Virus record (IMG/VR): IMGVR_UViG_3300024259_002152
Span: 222,867-286,866 of that record
Source: a virus
Reading direction: 5' to 3' (one strand)
DNA: 64,000 nucleotides
In this document: positions 48,919 to 56,674 of the stretch, piece by piece
Layout: every line of letters starts with the position of its first letter
Numbering within the stretch: position 1 is the stretch's first letter
Position numbers and translations under genes: made by a program
Notes under the pieces: generated by a model
Database searches by the model: none
The model's input: the letters and a program-made list of their open reading frames with translations, nothing else
What the model was told of the DNA's origin: nothing

Positions 48919-50001
48919 ATGAAAAATATATTAATATTTTTAGTTTTGCTTATGATCTGCAAATTCTCTTACTCGGAGAGCATATATAAAACCACTCAAA
49001 TTTATGTCTCTGATATGAAGCCCTGTGTTATTGTCGAGGAGTCAGAAGATAGTCATATTCCTGTTTCTATTTCTGGTTTTGAAATAGATTTAGGAAATGA
49101 AGTTGCAAAAGACCTCATAGCACAAGACATAATTAAAGATTGGGAATTTGTTCCTATATCATGGCATAAACTAGAAGAGAATATAAAAAACGGCAATGCA
49201 GATATGGCTTGTGCTGGATTTACGATACGTTCTAAAAGAATGGACTGGGCAGATTTCTCTGTGCCTACTATGAATTCTGGTTTAGGAATAATGGTATTAA
49301 AAAATCCAGAAAAGAATTCTATATTATGTAAATTAAAAGTTCTCTATGAAGCCCTTATAATGCCCATAACCTTATTCGGATTGTTTTTGCTAGCTTTTTC
49401 TCATTTTATATGGTTGGCAGAAAAGAAAAATCCTGGGATTAATGACCACTATTTTCCAGGGATTTTTGAGTCAATATATTTTTGTATAGTTACATGTTCT
49501 ACAGTTGGTTATGGAGATTATACTCCTAAAAGATGGACAACCAAAATAGTAACAATAGCACTTATATTTTGTGGTATTATTGCTTTTTGTAATTTCACAG
49601 CTTTACTTTCTGCCGATTATACTACTGAGAAAATTACAGGAGATATTAGATCTCCAGAGGATCTAAAAGGTAAGATTGTCCTAACTCAAAAAGGGACAAC
49701 AAGTGATGATTATGCAAAAGGGTTAGGGGCTTCTAAAGTTAAGAAAGTTGATAATATAGATACCGCTTGCGACTATTTATTGCTTGGAAGAGGGGATGCT
49801 GTAGTATTTGATCATCCAGTTCTACTTAATTATGTAAAAGAGAATCCCGATAAGGTTGAATTAGTAGATGGTATTTTCGATGAACAATATTATGGGTTTG
49901 TGTTTCCTAAAGGAAGTCCTTTGAAAAGAGCAGTTGATAAATCCATCCTTAAATTATATGAAGATGGGACTTATAAACGACTTTATCAAAAGTGGTTCTA
50001 A
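48919..50001 (+). CDS. GluR0-type ligand-gated potassium channel
   Basis: Start ATG 48919 (MKNILIFLVLLMICKFSYSES, a signal peptide); the longer frame from 48841 runs through the terminator. 360 residues: S1 ligand-binding lobe about 25-130 (GFEIDLGNEVAKDLI... ADMACAGFTIRSKRMDWADFSVP), TM1 145-166, pore loop with selectivity filter STVGYGD (194-200), TM2 207-230, S2 lobe 235-360 (GKIVLTQKGTTSDDYAK... GRGDAVVFDHP... YYGFVFPKGSPLKRAVDKSILKLYEDGTYKRLYQKWF). Same order as cyanobacterial GluR0: an amino-acid-type solute-binding domain split by a K+ channel. It would open the inner membrane to K+ on ligand binding. Confidence 0.93.
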   Translation: MKNILIFLVLLMICKFSYSESIYKTTQIYVSDMKPCVIVEESEDSHIPVSISGFEIDLGNEVAKDLIAQDIIKDWEFVPISWHKLEENIKNGNADMACAGFTIRSKRMDWADFSVPTMNSGLGIMVLKNPEKNSILCKLKVLYEALIMPITLFGLFLLAFSHFIWLAEKKNPGINDHYFPGIFESIYFCIVTCSTVGYGDYTPKRWTTKIVTIALIFCGIIAFCNFTALLSADYTTEKITGDIRSPEDLKGKIVLTQKGTTSDDYAKGLGASKVKKVDNIDTACDYLLLGRGDAVVFDHPVLLNYVKENPDKVELVDGIFDEQYYGFVFPKGSPLKRAVDKSILKLYEDGTYKRLYQKWF

Positions 50002-50008
50002 AAAGCAT

Positions 50009-50036
50009 TTGAAAGTGAAAGTATTTGCCCTATAAT
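50009..50036 (+). promoter_or_regulatory. Promoter, TTGAAA-GTGAAA class (P6)
   Basis: TTGAAA 50009-50014, GTGAAAGT, TATAAT 50031-50036, spacer 16 bp. It starts 8 bp after the channel stop and reads into the 50087 gene. Confidence 0.8.
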
Positions 50037-50086
50037 GTATAATTAGGTGTCGTAGTTGGCTCCTATGTATATATTATAGGGTATTT

Positions 50087-50512
50087 ATGTCCTTCCAAAG
50101 CGAAATTAGAGAGATTATGAAACCATATTCATCTTATATCGGGACAATGGATTCAACACAAAGTGAATCAATAATAAATATTATTAATAATCATGACTGG
50201 GGAGTCTGCAAATCCACCAAAGAAAAAGTCCAGGGAGAAATAACAAAAGAACAAAGAAAAATGATAAAAGAAGAAATCAAAGTTTGGATGGACGATTATC
50301 TAAAAACGTCTATTAAAAAAGAAGCTGGACAACTTCTTAAAGATATAGAGAAATTGAAAGAAGAAAAAACGAGATTAGGAAAAGCTATATCTTCACTCAA
50401 ACAAGAAATGAGAAAAACGAAAAAAGAAATTCAGGCAGAAGTCGCTTCTATGGAAGAGACATTAGAAGGTTATGCTAATCAGATTTTAAGATTCAATATG
50501 TTAGATCTATGA
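50087..50512 (+). CDS. Coiled-coil protein with RFNMLDL tail
   Basis: 141 residues. Helical throughout: ITKEQRKMIKEEIKVWMDDYLKTSI, KDIEKLKEEKTRLGKAISSLKQEMRKTKKEIQ, a coiled coil, then a C-terminal LRFNMLDL, a divergent member of the tail family. Own class promoter. Next gene overlaps the stop (ATGA). Confidence 0.75.
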   Translation: MSFQSEIREIMKPYSSYIGTMDSTQSESIINIINNHDWGVCKSTKEKVQGEITKEQRKMIKEEIKVWMDDYLKTSIKKEAGQLLKDIEKLKEEKTRLGKAISSLKQEMRKTKKEIQAEVASMEETLEGYANQILRFNMLDL

Positions 50513-51054
50513 ATATAAATTTATGCAGACAATGTAATAGAATATTTTATGACAATTGTGATTATCATGGTTTTTGTTCTGTTGTGTGCTGCGTAGATTT
50601 TTCTATTGAACATGGAACAACTTTCGATGAAGCTAAACATCTTAGAGACGATAATGAGGAATTAGAAAAATTAAAATATGAGAATTGGGATTATGAATCT
50701 GATTATTATTCTGGGATGGAAAAGATTAGTGATTTAGAAGATAAGTTAGAGGAAGCTAATAGAAGGATGTCCGACCTTAACAATGAAATAACTGAGCTAA
50801 AAGGTCTGAAATGGACAGAAATAAAAAGAGAAAGAAGAAGAGAGGCAGCTCATAACGAAATAGTTATTAATAATATGGAGACAATTAAACGGCACAGTAA
50901 AGAACTAGAAGACAAAAATAATACATTGGAAAAAGAAAATCTTCTCATTCTTCACCAAAATTTAGATTTACTCAATACTATTAAAGATATGAGAAGCTAT
51001 TCTGATCGTTTTCAACTAATAGAGTTTGACATAGAGCCAAATTACGATGAATAA
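50509..51054 (+). CDS. Zinc-finger/coiled-coil protein with near-terminal DRFQLIEF
   Basis: 181 residues. N-terminal Cys cluster CRQCNRIFYDNC... CSVVCC resembling a small zinc finger, then long coiled coil (KISDLEDKLEEANRRMSDLNNEITELKG... KELEDKNNTLEKENLL). Residues 168-181 read SDRFQLIEFDIEPNYDE, a variant of the tail motif followed by an extra acidic end. It overlaps and follows the other coiled-coil tail protein, so they may interact. Confidence 0.7.
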   Translation: MNINLCRQCNRIFYDNCDYHGFCSVVCCVDFSIEHGTTFDEAKHLRDDNEELEKLKYENWDYESDYYSGMEKISDLEDKLEEANRRMSDLNNEITELKGLKWTEIKRERRREAAHNEIVINNMETIKRHSKELEDKNNTLEKENLLILHQNLDLLNTIKDMRSYSDRFQLIEFDIEPNYDE

Positions 51055-51118
51055 AATTATTTCTCTTTAAAAGTGATTACAAAAGTGGTAGAAGAGATAT
51101 TGAAAGATTAGGTAGAAT

Positions 51119-51928
51119 ATGATTTATATTAGAAAAAATGGTATATTTTATGAGAATGGTTATAACCCAGATGCCGAAGAATATATTATGACAAGGGTTG
51201 AGAGTATTGTTCCTTATCTAAATGAGACTATTCATATTGATAGGGAAATTACTTTGGAAGATTTGTTTGATATAGTAGAGGAAGATGAGGAGATAATCAA
51301 TATAATCTTTGGGTCCCATCTTGGGCATCATCCATTGCGTCCATTTTTTGACGAAATCAAAAGAGATTGCATGATGGAAAGTCAAGAGGACTTAGATCTT
51401 ATTGAATTCTCCTGGTTGGTGGAGCAGTTTGATTATAAAAAATTCTATGAGAAGTACAAAGATAAAAGAGAACAAACGGAAGATATTTTTGGAGCTTTAA
51501 AAAAACCTGATGGTGATGAACTGAATGAAATAAGCATTTATGTAGATATTCATGGTTGGGGACCAGTTGAGTCAAAAGAAGATGAAGAATATGTAGCAAA
51601 AGATGAACCTATGGACTACACAACGTATGGAATTGAATTTACTCCCTTATACAGAATGAAGCATTTACCCATTCGACTTAATAAAGAATTTCTCATTAGG
51701 AATGATAAATATAATGATGAGAGGGAAATTATTGTTCAAGGAGTAAAGGAATTTACAGTTTTTGAGGTTTTCGGAACTCTTTTTTCCGAGATTACTTTTT
51801 TGGGATTACCAGAGGAACGAGATGAACAATGGAAAAGTGTGACGGATAGTGTAGAAGAGTATAAGGAGAAGATGGATGAAGAAGATGATGACGACGACGA
51901 AGAGAAAGAAGAAGAACAACTACAATAA
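51119..51928 (+). CDS. Acidic hypothetical protein, 269 aa
   Basis: Starts after GTAGAAT. Acidic overall with a final EEDDDDDEEKEEEQLQ tail. Mixed strand/helix patterns (FWLVEQFDYKKFYEKYKDK, ISIYVDIHGWGPVE). The acidic tail could mimic DNA or bind basic partners. No family recognised. Confidence 0.62.
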   Translation: MIYIRKNGIFYENGYNPDAEEYIMTRVESIVPYLNETIHIDREITLEDLFDIVEEDEEIINIIFGSHLGHHPLRPFFDEIKRDCMMESQEDLDLIEFSWLVEQFDYKKFYEKYKDKREQTEDIFGALKKPDGDELNEISIYVDIHGWGPVESKEDEEYVAKDEPMDYTTYGIEFTPLYRMKHLPIRLNKEFLIRNDKYNDEREIIVQGVKEFTVFEVFGTLFSEITFLGLPEERDEQWKSVTDSVEEYKEKMDEEDDDDDEEKEEEQLQ

Positions 51929-51958
51929 ATATCATTTTTTAGGTATCGGAAGCAAATA

Positions 51959-52549
51959 ATGCAAAAGCTAGATTTTGTGAAAGAAATCCTTTTTGACGAA
52001 GAAACTGTTACGAAACGTATAAATGAAATTCGTGGTGAAATTTTATCTTATTACAAAGAAATAAAAAAACCTATATATGTTTTTTCTGTTTTGAAAGGTG
52101 GTAGATATTTCTCAAATCTTTTATTTCCCTCAGGTTTACCACAGAATAGAAGATGGATAATGCGTTATATTTCCGCGAGCAGTTATCGTAATAATGAGAA
52201 ATTACCTAACAATGAAATAAAAATAGATCTGATGGGCGTTGGAATTAAGTGTTTATGGGGTGCCCATGCGTTAATTATCGATGATATATATGATACAGGT
52301 AATACTCTTAATGAGATTATTGCTCAATTTTGGAGGAATGGAGCAACTGTCAATAGTGTGGTGTTAATCAAAAGGACAGGACATCATAAGTTTGTTATTC
52401 CAATGTTATCATATGGTTTTGAAGTAACAAGTAAAGATTATTTAGTTGGTTGCGGTTTGGACTATAATGGTGGTTATCGCCAGATACCCTACATAGCCAG
52501 TATTAAGGAGATAAAAGATGCCGATAGAATTCCCAATAACAGTCAATAA
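51959..52549 (+). CDS. Hypoxanthine/guanine phosphoribosyltransferase-like
   Basis: 196 residues. FSVLKGGRYFSNLL near 43, PRPP loop LIIDDIYDTGNTL at 106-118 and VGCGLDYNGGYRQIPYIASI near 172: the HPRT layout. It salvages purine bases with PRPP to form IMP/GMP. The GMP reductase at 53454 would interconvert its product, so the two form a purine-salvage pair. Confidence 0.88.
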   Translation: MQKLDFVKEILFDEETVTKRINEIRGEILSYYKEIKKPIYVFSVLKGGRYFSNLLFPSGLPQNRRWIMRYISASSYRNNEKLPNNEIKIDLMGVGIKCLWGAHALIIDDIYDTGNTLNEIIAQFWRNGATVNSVVLIKRTGHHKFVIPMLSYGFEVTSKDYLVGCGLDYNGGYRQIPYIASIKEIKDADRIPNNSQ

Positions 52550-52958
52550 TATAGAATATGGACAATCAAAAACTCCTTTCGATTGTTATGAGTTAGAGCC
52601 AGATATGGTAGGCAATTTTGTAAGTATTAGACCTTGCGCAGAGGAATACGGAGATCAAACTTATCTTGGTTTGTATTTAGGGCAAGCTCACATATCGACG
52701 ATGACAAGTTATAATAAAGAGAAAGGAGAATTAAAGATAGAGAGGTCTATGGCTAATCCTGCCATTTATGTTTTTGATTTGAAAAAAGTTATTTTTGGTT
52801 GTGAGTCGTGGTGGGGAAAAATAGAATCAGAAGAGCAATTGAAGGAAATAACAAATGATGATATAAATAATGTTTGGTATGTTAAAGCTCTAAAACAAAT
52901 GGGAGAAAAGTCAAATGAATCGGAAACAAGAGCAACAGATAACAAATCATCTGAATGA
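52518..52958 (+). CDS. Hypothetical protein, 146 aa
   Basis: Overlaps the HPRT gene by 32 bp. Strand-rich (NFVSIRPCAEEYGDQTYLGLYLGQAHI) with a hydrophilic C terminus. No family recognised. Confidence 0.6.
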   Translation: MPIEFPITVNNIEYGQSKTPFDCYELEPDMVGNFVSIRPCAEEYGDQTYLGLYLGQAHISTMTSYNKEKGELKIERSMANPAIYVFDLKKVIFGCESWWGKIESEEQLKEITNDDINNVWYVKALKQMGEKSNESETRATDNKSSE

Positions 52959-53112
52959 GATTAATAAAAATATAGATGTTGCAGAACAGCATTTACGTGT
53001 TGTAGATGGCGCTCCTAAATGTTTGCAAGCTGCGAGGTTTGAGATTATCTCTGCTATTGGTTTATTAAGAAGGCATAATGACGAAGAAAATAGCAAAAAG
53101 AAAACTGTATAA
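52915..53112 (+). CDS. Hypothetical helical protein, 65 aa
   Basis: Overlaps the end of the previous gene by 44 bp. Helical and charged (KQEQQITNHLNEINKNIDVAEQHL... RFEIISAIGLLRRH). Basic C-terminal KKKTV. No family recognised. Confidence 0.55.
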   Translation: MNRKQEQQITNHLNEINKNIDVAEQHLRVVDGAPKCLQAARFEIISAIGLLRRHNDEENSKKKTV

Positions 53113-53323
53113 TATAGAATTGAAAGATAGGAGAATAGATCCAAACAGAGAACTACCTTGGTATTCTCCTATAGAAGCAATGGCTGTAAGCAAAGCATTT
53201 GTAGAAGGGTATATAGCATGTCTTCAAAGTCATTATCCTTCTCCCGATATTAGAGTGAAAGACTATTATTCGAAAGAAATTATTAAAGAAATAACAGGGC
53301 GGGCAGAGGTGAATGTTAGATAA
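53078..53323 (+). CDS. Hypothetical protein, 81 aa
   Basis: Starts within the preceding gene. Contains IDPNRELPWYSPIEAMAVSKAFVEGYIACL. No family recognised. Confidence 0.58.
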   Translation: MTKKIAKRKLYNIELKDRRIDPNRELPWYSPIEAMAVSKAFVEGYIACLQSHYPSPDIRVKDYYSKEIIKEITGRAEVNVR

Positions 53324-53447
53324 AATGGATACTTATATTTGTCAATTTTGTGGAGAAGAAAGCCCTGAGGCAGAATGGAATAGAGACGAATGTCCAAAAT
53401 GTGGAAAAACGTATGATTGGATGCTAGCTCAGGATATTGAAGAGTAA
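53313..53447 (+). CDS. Small zinc-ribbon protein, 44 aa
   Basis: ATG 53313 overlaps the preceding gene; a second in-frame ATG lies at 53325. ICQFCGEESPEAEW... ECPKCGKTYDWM gives two CxxC knuckles, a typical single zinc ribbon (rubredoxin/TFIIS-like size). It is too short to stand out but coherent. Confidence 0.65.
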   Translation: MLDKMDTYICQFCGEESPEAEWNRDECPKCGKTYDWMLAQDIEE

Positions 53448-53453
53448 GATAAT

Positions 53454-54395
53454 ATGGAAAAACAAATAGGATATAAAGACATTTTCCTAAAGCCTCAAAA
53501 ATGTATTGTTGATAGTCGTATTTTATGCGATACTTCTGTTAAGTTAGGAAAACAGAAGTTTGATATGCCAGTGATAGCGTCTAATATGAAAAGCGTTGTA
53601 AATATTGAAACTTGTAAATTTTTTGCTAGGAATAATTGGTTTTATATAATGCATCGTTTTGGAATTAACAGTATTGATTTTATTTTAGAAATGGATAGTG
53701 AGGGTTTATTTACCTCTATAAGCATAGGTATTAATGATGATTCCTATAAAGAACTAGAGAGAATATATCAAGAAGGTTTATCCATCGATTATATAACAAT
53801 TGATGTTGCGAATGCATGGTCGGACAAAACTCATAGAATGGTTGATTTTATTAAAACAAAATTTCCTGAAATATTTTTAATTGTTGGAAATATAGCTACT
53901 TCTGAAGCTATAAAGGAAATACAAACATGGAATATTGATGCGGCCAAGATTGGGATTGCTGGAGGAAAAGTTTGCCTTACAAAAAATAAGACGGGTATTC
54001 ATCGAGGTATGATTAACACCATTTTAGATTGTTGTCAAGTAGCTGGCGTTCCTATCATAGCAGACGGAGGAATAGTAGAGCATGGAGATGTAGCAAAATC
54101 TTTGGCGTGCGGAGCGAGAATGGTAATGGCTGGTTCTCTTTTTTCGGGTTATGACCAGTCGGCGGGGAACATAATAGAGATAGAAGACAGAATGTATAAA
54201 GAGTATTATGGAAGTGCTTCTAAATATAATAAGAATGAATATAAAAATGTAGAAGGTAAAAAAATATTGATTGATTATAAAGGGGATATGAATAAATTGC
54301 TTATTGAGCTTAAGGAGGACCTACAAAGCTCTATTTCCTATACCGGAGGCAATTGCTTAAAAGATTTGAATGGTACTGAATGTTATGTAGTTTAA
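53454..54395 (+). CDS. guaC: GMP reductase (IMPDH/GMPR family)
   Basis: 313 residues. TIM-barrel family signature: Cys174 in KIGIAGGKVCLTKNKTGIHRG (family GxGSxCTTR), IIADGGIVEHGDVAKSLACGARMVMAGSLFSG, and N-terminal FLKPQKCIVDSR. No CBS insertion, as in GMP reductase rather than IMPDH. It converts GMP to IMP (or the reverse reaction by IMPDH), and sits beside the HPRT gene. Confidence 0.88.
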   Translation: MEKQIGYKDIFLKPQKCIVDSRILCDTSVKLGKQKFDMPVIASNMKSVVNIETCKFFARNNWFYIMHRFGINSIDFILEMDSEGLFTSISIGINDDSYKELERIYQEGLSIDYITIDVANAWSDKTHRMVDFIKTKFPEIFLIVGNIATSEAIKEIQTWNIDAAKIGIAGGKVCLTKNKTGIHRGMINTILDCCQVAGVPIIADGGIVEHGDVAKSLACGARMVMAGSLFSGYDQSAGNIIEIEDRMYKEYYGSASKYNKNEYKNVEGKKILIDYKGDMNKLLIELKEDLQSSISYTGGNCLKDLNGTECYVV

Positions 54396-54412
54396 TTTAA
54401 GAAAGGTTTCTA

Positions 54413-54706
54413 ATGAAAGTTAAAATTTTAAAGTTGGTAAGTGGAGATGATATTATTTCTAATGGCGAATCAAAAAATAATATGATATGTCTTAAAAATC
54501 CTGCACGGTTGATGATGTTTCCCTCAGATTCTGGAGGAATGGGAATGGGGCTAATGCCATGGAATCCCTATTCTGAACAAGAAGAATTTCATATTCATCA
54601 AGATCATGTCATAGTAGAGATTGATCCTCCCGAAGAATTACGTAATGCTTATAATGAGCAATTTGGTTCTGGAATTGTTACCCCTCCTAAAAATATTATA
54701 GTTTAA
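54413..54706 (+). CDS. Sm-like (Lsm/Hfq-type) small protein
   Basis: 97 residues. MKVKILKLVSGDDIISNGESKNNMICLKNPARLMMFPSDSGGMGMGLMPWNPYSEQEEFHIHQDHVIVEIDPPEELRNAYNEQFGSGIV follows the pattern of small phage Lsm-like proteins (GD.I..., NPARL/M, F...V). RNA-binding role possible. No biochemical evidence here. Confidence 0.55.
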   Translation: MKVKILKLVSGDDIISNGESKNNMICLKNPARLMMFPSDSGGMGMGLMPWNPYSEQEEFHIHQDHVIVEIDPPEELRNAYNEQFGSGIVTPPKNIIV

Positions 54707-54710
54707 AATA

Positions 54711-55001
54711 ATGAGTCCAGAAAAGAAAAATGCTTTACTGATCTTAGGATTAACAGGGGCAATAGCTATCGTTGTTTCTTTATTTTTGGGAATAATTATC
54801 ATTACTTTTTTCCCTCTTCTGGTAACTCTATCATTACTTTTGTTAGGAGTATTATGTAAGTGGGGGATTGAATGGTGTATAAGAAATAGGCATATATTCA
54901 AAATAGCAGAAAGAGCCAATAAAATTAAGAAAAAGTTAAAGGTAGAGGAAGGCATTAATGTTGTTAAAGAGAGCTATAGAACACTTAAAGAAAAAAAGTA
55001 A
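54711..55001 (+). CDS. Small membrane protein, two TM segments
   Basis: 96 residues. Hydrophobic stretches LLILGLTGAIAIVVSLFLGIIIIT and PLLVTLSLLLLGVLCKW, then a basic, helical cytoplasmic part (RNRHIFKIAERANKIKKKLK). No family recognised. Confidence 0.7.
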   Translation: MSPEKKNALLILGLTGAIAIVVSLFLGIIIITFFPLLVTLSLLLLGVLCKWGIEWCIRNRHIFKIAERANKIKKKLKVEEGINVVKESYRTLKEKK

Positions 55002-55275
55002 ATCTCTTTATGCTAGGGTTGTTATCCCAAAGGGAGATTACTGTTACAAGTTAAAGAAAGTAGTTTATAGTAAAGAGCTTGAACTACCTATTTTTAAAGT
55101 TAGAAAATGTCCCTACTGGTGTTGGGATAAAAGATATCCATCGGAGGATGTTGGGTATTGTAAATATCTTGGAGAGGGAGATAGGGATGATGGAGGGGGT
55201 GGTCTTTTATTTGACCAAATTAAAGAATGTGAGATAAACCACTTTAAAGAAGGCGAGTCAGATTGTTATGAGTGA
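54958..55275 (+). CDS. Hypothetical Cys-rich protein, 105 aa
   Basis: Overlaps the previous gene by 44 bp with SD AGGAAGG. Lys-rich N terminus, then KCPYWCWDKRYPSEDVGYCKYL and CEINHF, several Cys that could form a zinc site. Ends 8 bp inside the next gene. Confidence 0.62.
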   Translation: MLLKRAIEHLKKKSKSLYARVVIPKGDYCYKLKKVVYSKELELPIFKVRKCPYWCWDKRYPSEDVGYCKYLGEGDRDDGGGGLLFDQIKECEINHFKEGESDCYE

Positions 55276-56218
55276 AATTTTTGATAACGATGGAATGATT
55301 GATAGTGTATGGAATGTTTGTAATTTATTTGTGGGTGAAGGTATTAGCACTCATGTCACTTTGAATGAGTCGGCTATAAAAACAATAGCAAATAATATAG
55401 AACATGAGTTGAGTAATAAGAAAGATTATTGGTGGGGTTATCCTAAGTCTTTCGAAAAAATTAATAATGATGTTCCTTACAAAATACTATATTATGAATT
55501 GTTAGCTAGCGCTGTTAACTATCAATACTGGTATGGTAAGCACGATATAAGACCTAACGGTGCTTGTGCTAATAAAATGTATAAGATACTTGACGATTCT
55601 GTAACTTTTATAGTAGATGAAGTTGATCCTACTTCTGGTCAAGATTTTGCCGAAGACATTACTAAGATGTTTATTCTTAATTTGTCATTAGCAAGGCTCC
55701 CTAATACAGAAAATAGAATAAAACACATAAAAGAAGTGTCCGCTTTGGTTCAAGAGCATGGTATGGATACGATTAGGCATCTTTCAGATAAAGTATCTCA
55801 GAACGATATGGGTATAGAGGAATTTCTTAATATAATTGTTTCTAAATTGCCAGGATTTGCAGATGATCTATTTTTGAAAAGAGCTTTTCTTCTGCCTATT
55901 ATGTTGTATAGAAGATTACAATGGTTCAAAGATGATATACACACTGTCCCTGTTCCTGCTGACTACCAGATACCCAAAGTATTGGAAGATTTGGGATGCA
56001 TTAGTTATAGCTACCTTCTTTCAGAGAAAATACAGGCGGGAGAATTACTACCTGCTGGCTCTTTAGAAGAGTGTGAGCTTAGGGCAGCTACGGTTATAAC
56101 GTGTGCAAAATTGGCTGAATTTTCTGGTTGTAAAATGTGTGACATAGATACTTTTCTATGGTTAAAAAGTAAAGAAATTGATAGACCATTTCATCTTACT
56201 ATGACTACAAATTACTAG
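55268..56218 (+). CDS. Queuosine-salvage/aGPT-PPlase superfamily protein
   Basis: 316 residues. The C-terminal 80 residues read DYQIPKVLEDLGCISYSYLLSEKI...LLPAGSLEECELRAATVITCAKLAEF... DIDTFLWL, the pattern of the DUF2419/Qng1 family (queuosine-5'-phosphate glycosidase) and the related alpha-glutamyl/putrescinyl thymine pyrophosphorylase group. The N-terminal part has YPKSFEKINNDVPYKILYYELLASAVNYQYWYG, consistent with it. Those enzymes act on modified nucleosides, either salvaging queuosine or building hypermodified thymines. With the ThyA-family gene a DNA-modification role is possible. Family call by eye only. Confidence 0.65.
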   Translation: MSEIFDNDGMIDSVWNVCNLFVGEGISTHVTLNESAIKTIANNIEHELSNKKDYWWGYPKSFEKINNDVPYKILYYELLASAVNYQYWYGKHDIRPNGACANKMYKILDDSVTFIVDEVDPTSGQDFAEDITKMFILNLSLARLPNTENRIKHIKEVSALVQEHGMDTIRHLSDKVSQNDMGIEEFLNIIVSKLPGFADDLFLKRAFLLPIMLYRRLQWFKDDIHTVPVPADYQIPKVLEDLGCISYSYLLSEKIQAGELLPAGSLEECELRAATVITCAKLAEFSGCKMCDIDTFLWLKSKEIDRPFHLTMTTNY

Positions 56219-56226
56219 GAGATAAA

Positions 56227-56481
56227 ATGTTTGACTTATTAATCGGATGTAGGGCTTCACATGCGGAGACACCAGACGAAACTGGAGTTATAGTGAAGGT
56301 TGATAGTGAAGATTATGTTTGGATATTAACTAGTGAAGGACATATATCGTTTGCTAAGCATAAGAATATAAGAATTCATCTTGATGATGTTAAATTTCTA
56401 CATTCATACAGTAGAAATCATAAAGCAAGACAAAAAATTATGGAAGGCATCACAAATCGTGCGGAGATTTTGGATTTATAA
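56227..56481 (+). CDS. Small protein with RAEILDL tail
   Basis: 84 residues. MFDLLIGCRASHAETPDETGVIVKVDSEDYVWILTSEGHISFAKHKNIRIHLDDV looks like a small beta barrel, then HKARQKIMEGITNRAEILDL. Phe of RFEILDL is Ala here. The coding end GATTTTGGATTTATAATGAG matches the ends at 27902 and 28212. A TnpB element follows directly. Confidence 0.75.
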   Translation: MFDLLIGCRASHAETPDETGVIVKVDSEDYVWILTSEGHISFAKHKNIRIHLDDVKFLHSYSRNHKARQKIMEGITNRAEILDL

Positions 56482-56674
56482 TGAGTATTATTAGGAAATT
56501 TAACATATTTTTACAATTTTCTAAAGTTTTTTAGAGGAATTTTCGATTAAATATATAATAATTAATCAGATGCTTGAACTGAACCTTAAAGTATTTAATA
56601 TTATATATTTAAGAGTAATTTCTTCTTCCTTTAGTTCAGTTCAGGAATTAGATTTTACTCTTTTTTTATAAATT

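Noticed and set aside
53078-53447. Antisense frames near 52947-53144 and 54638-54955
   Set aside because: Low-complexity shadows opposite well-spaced + strand genes, without SD or family resemblance.
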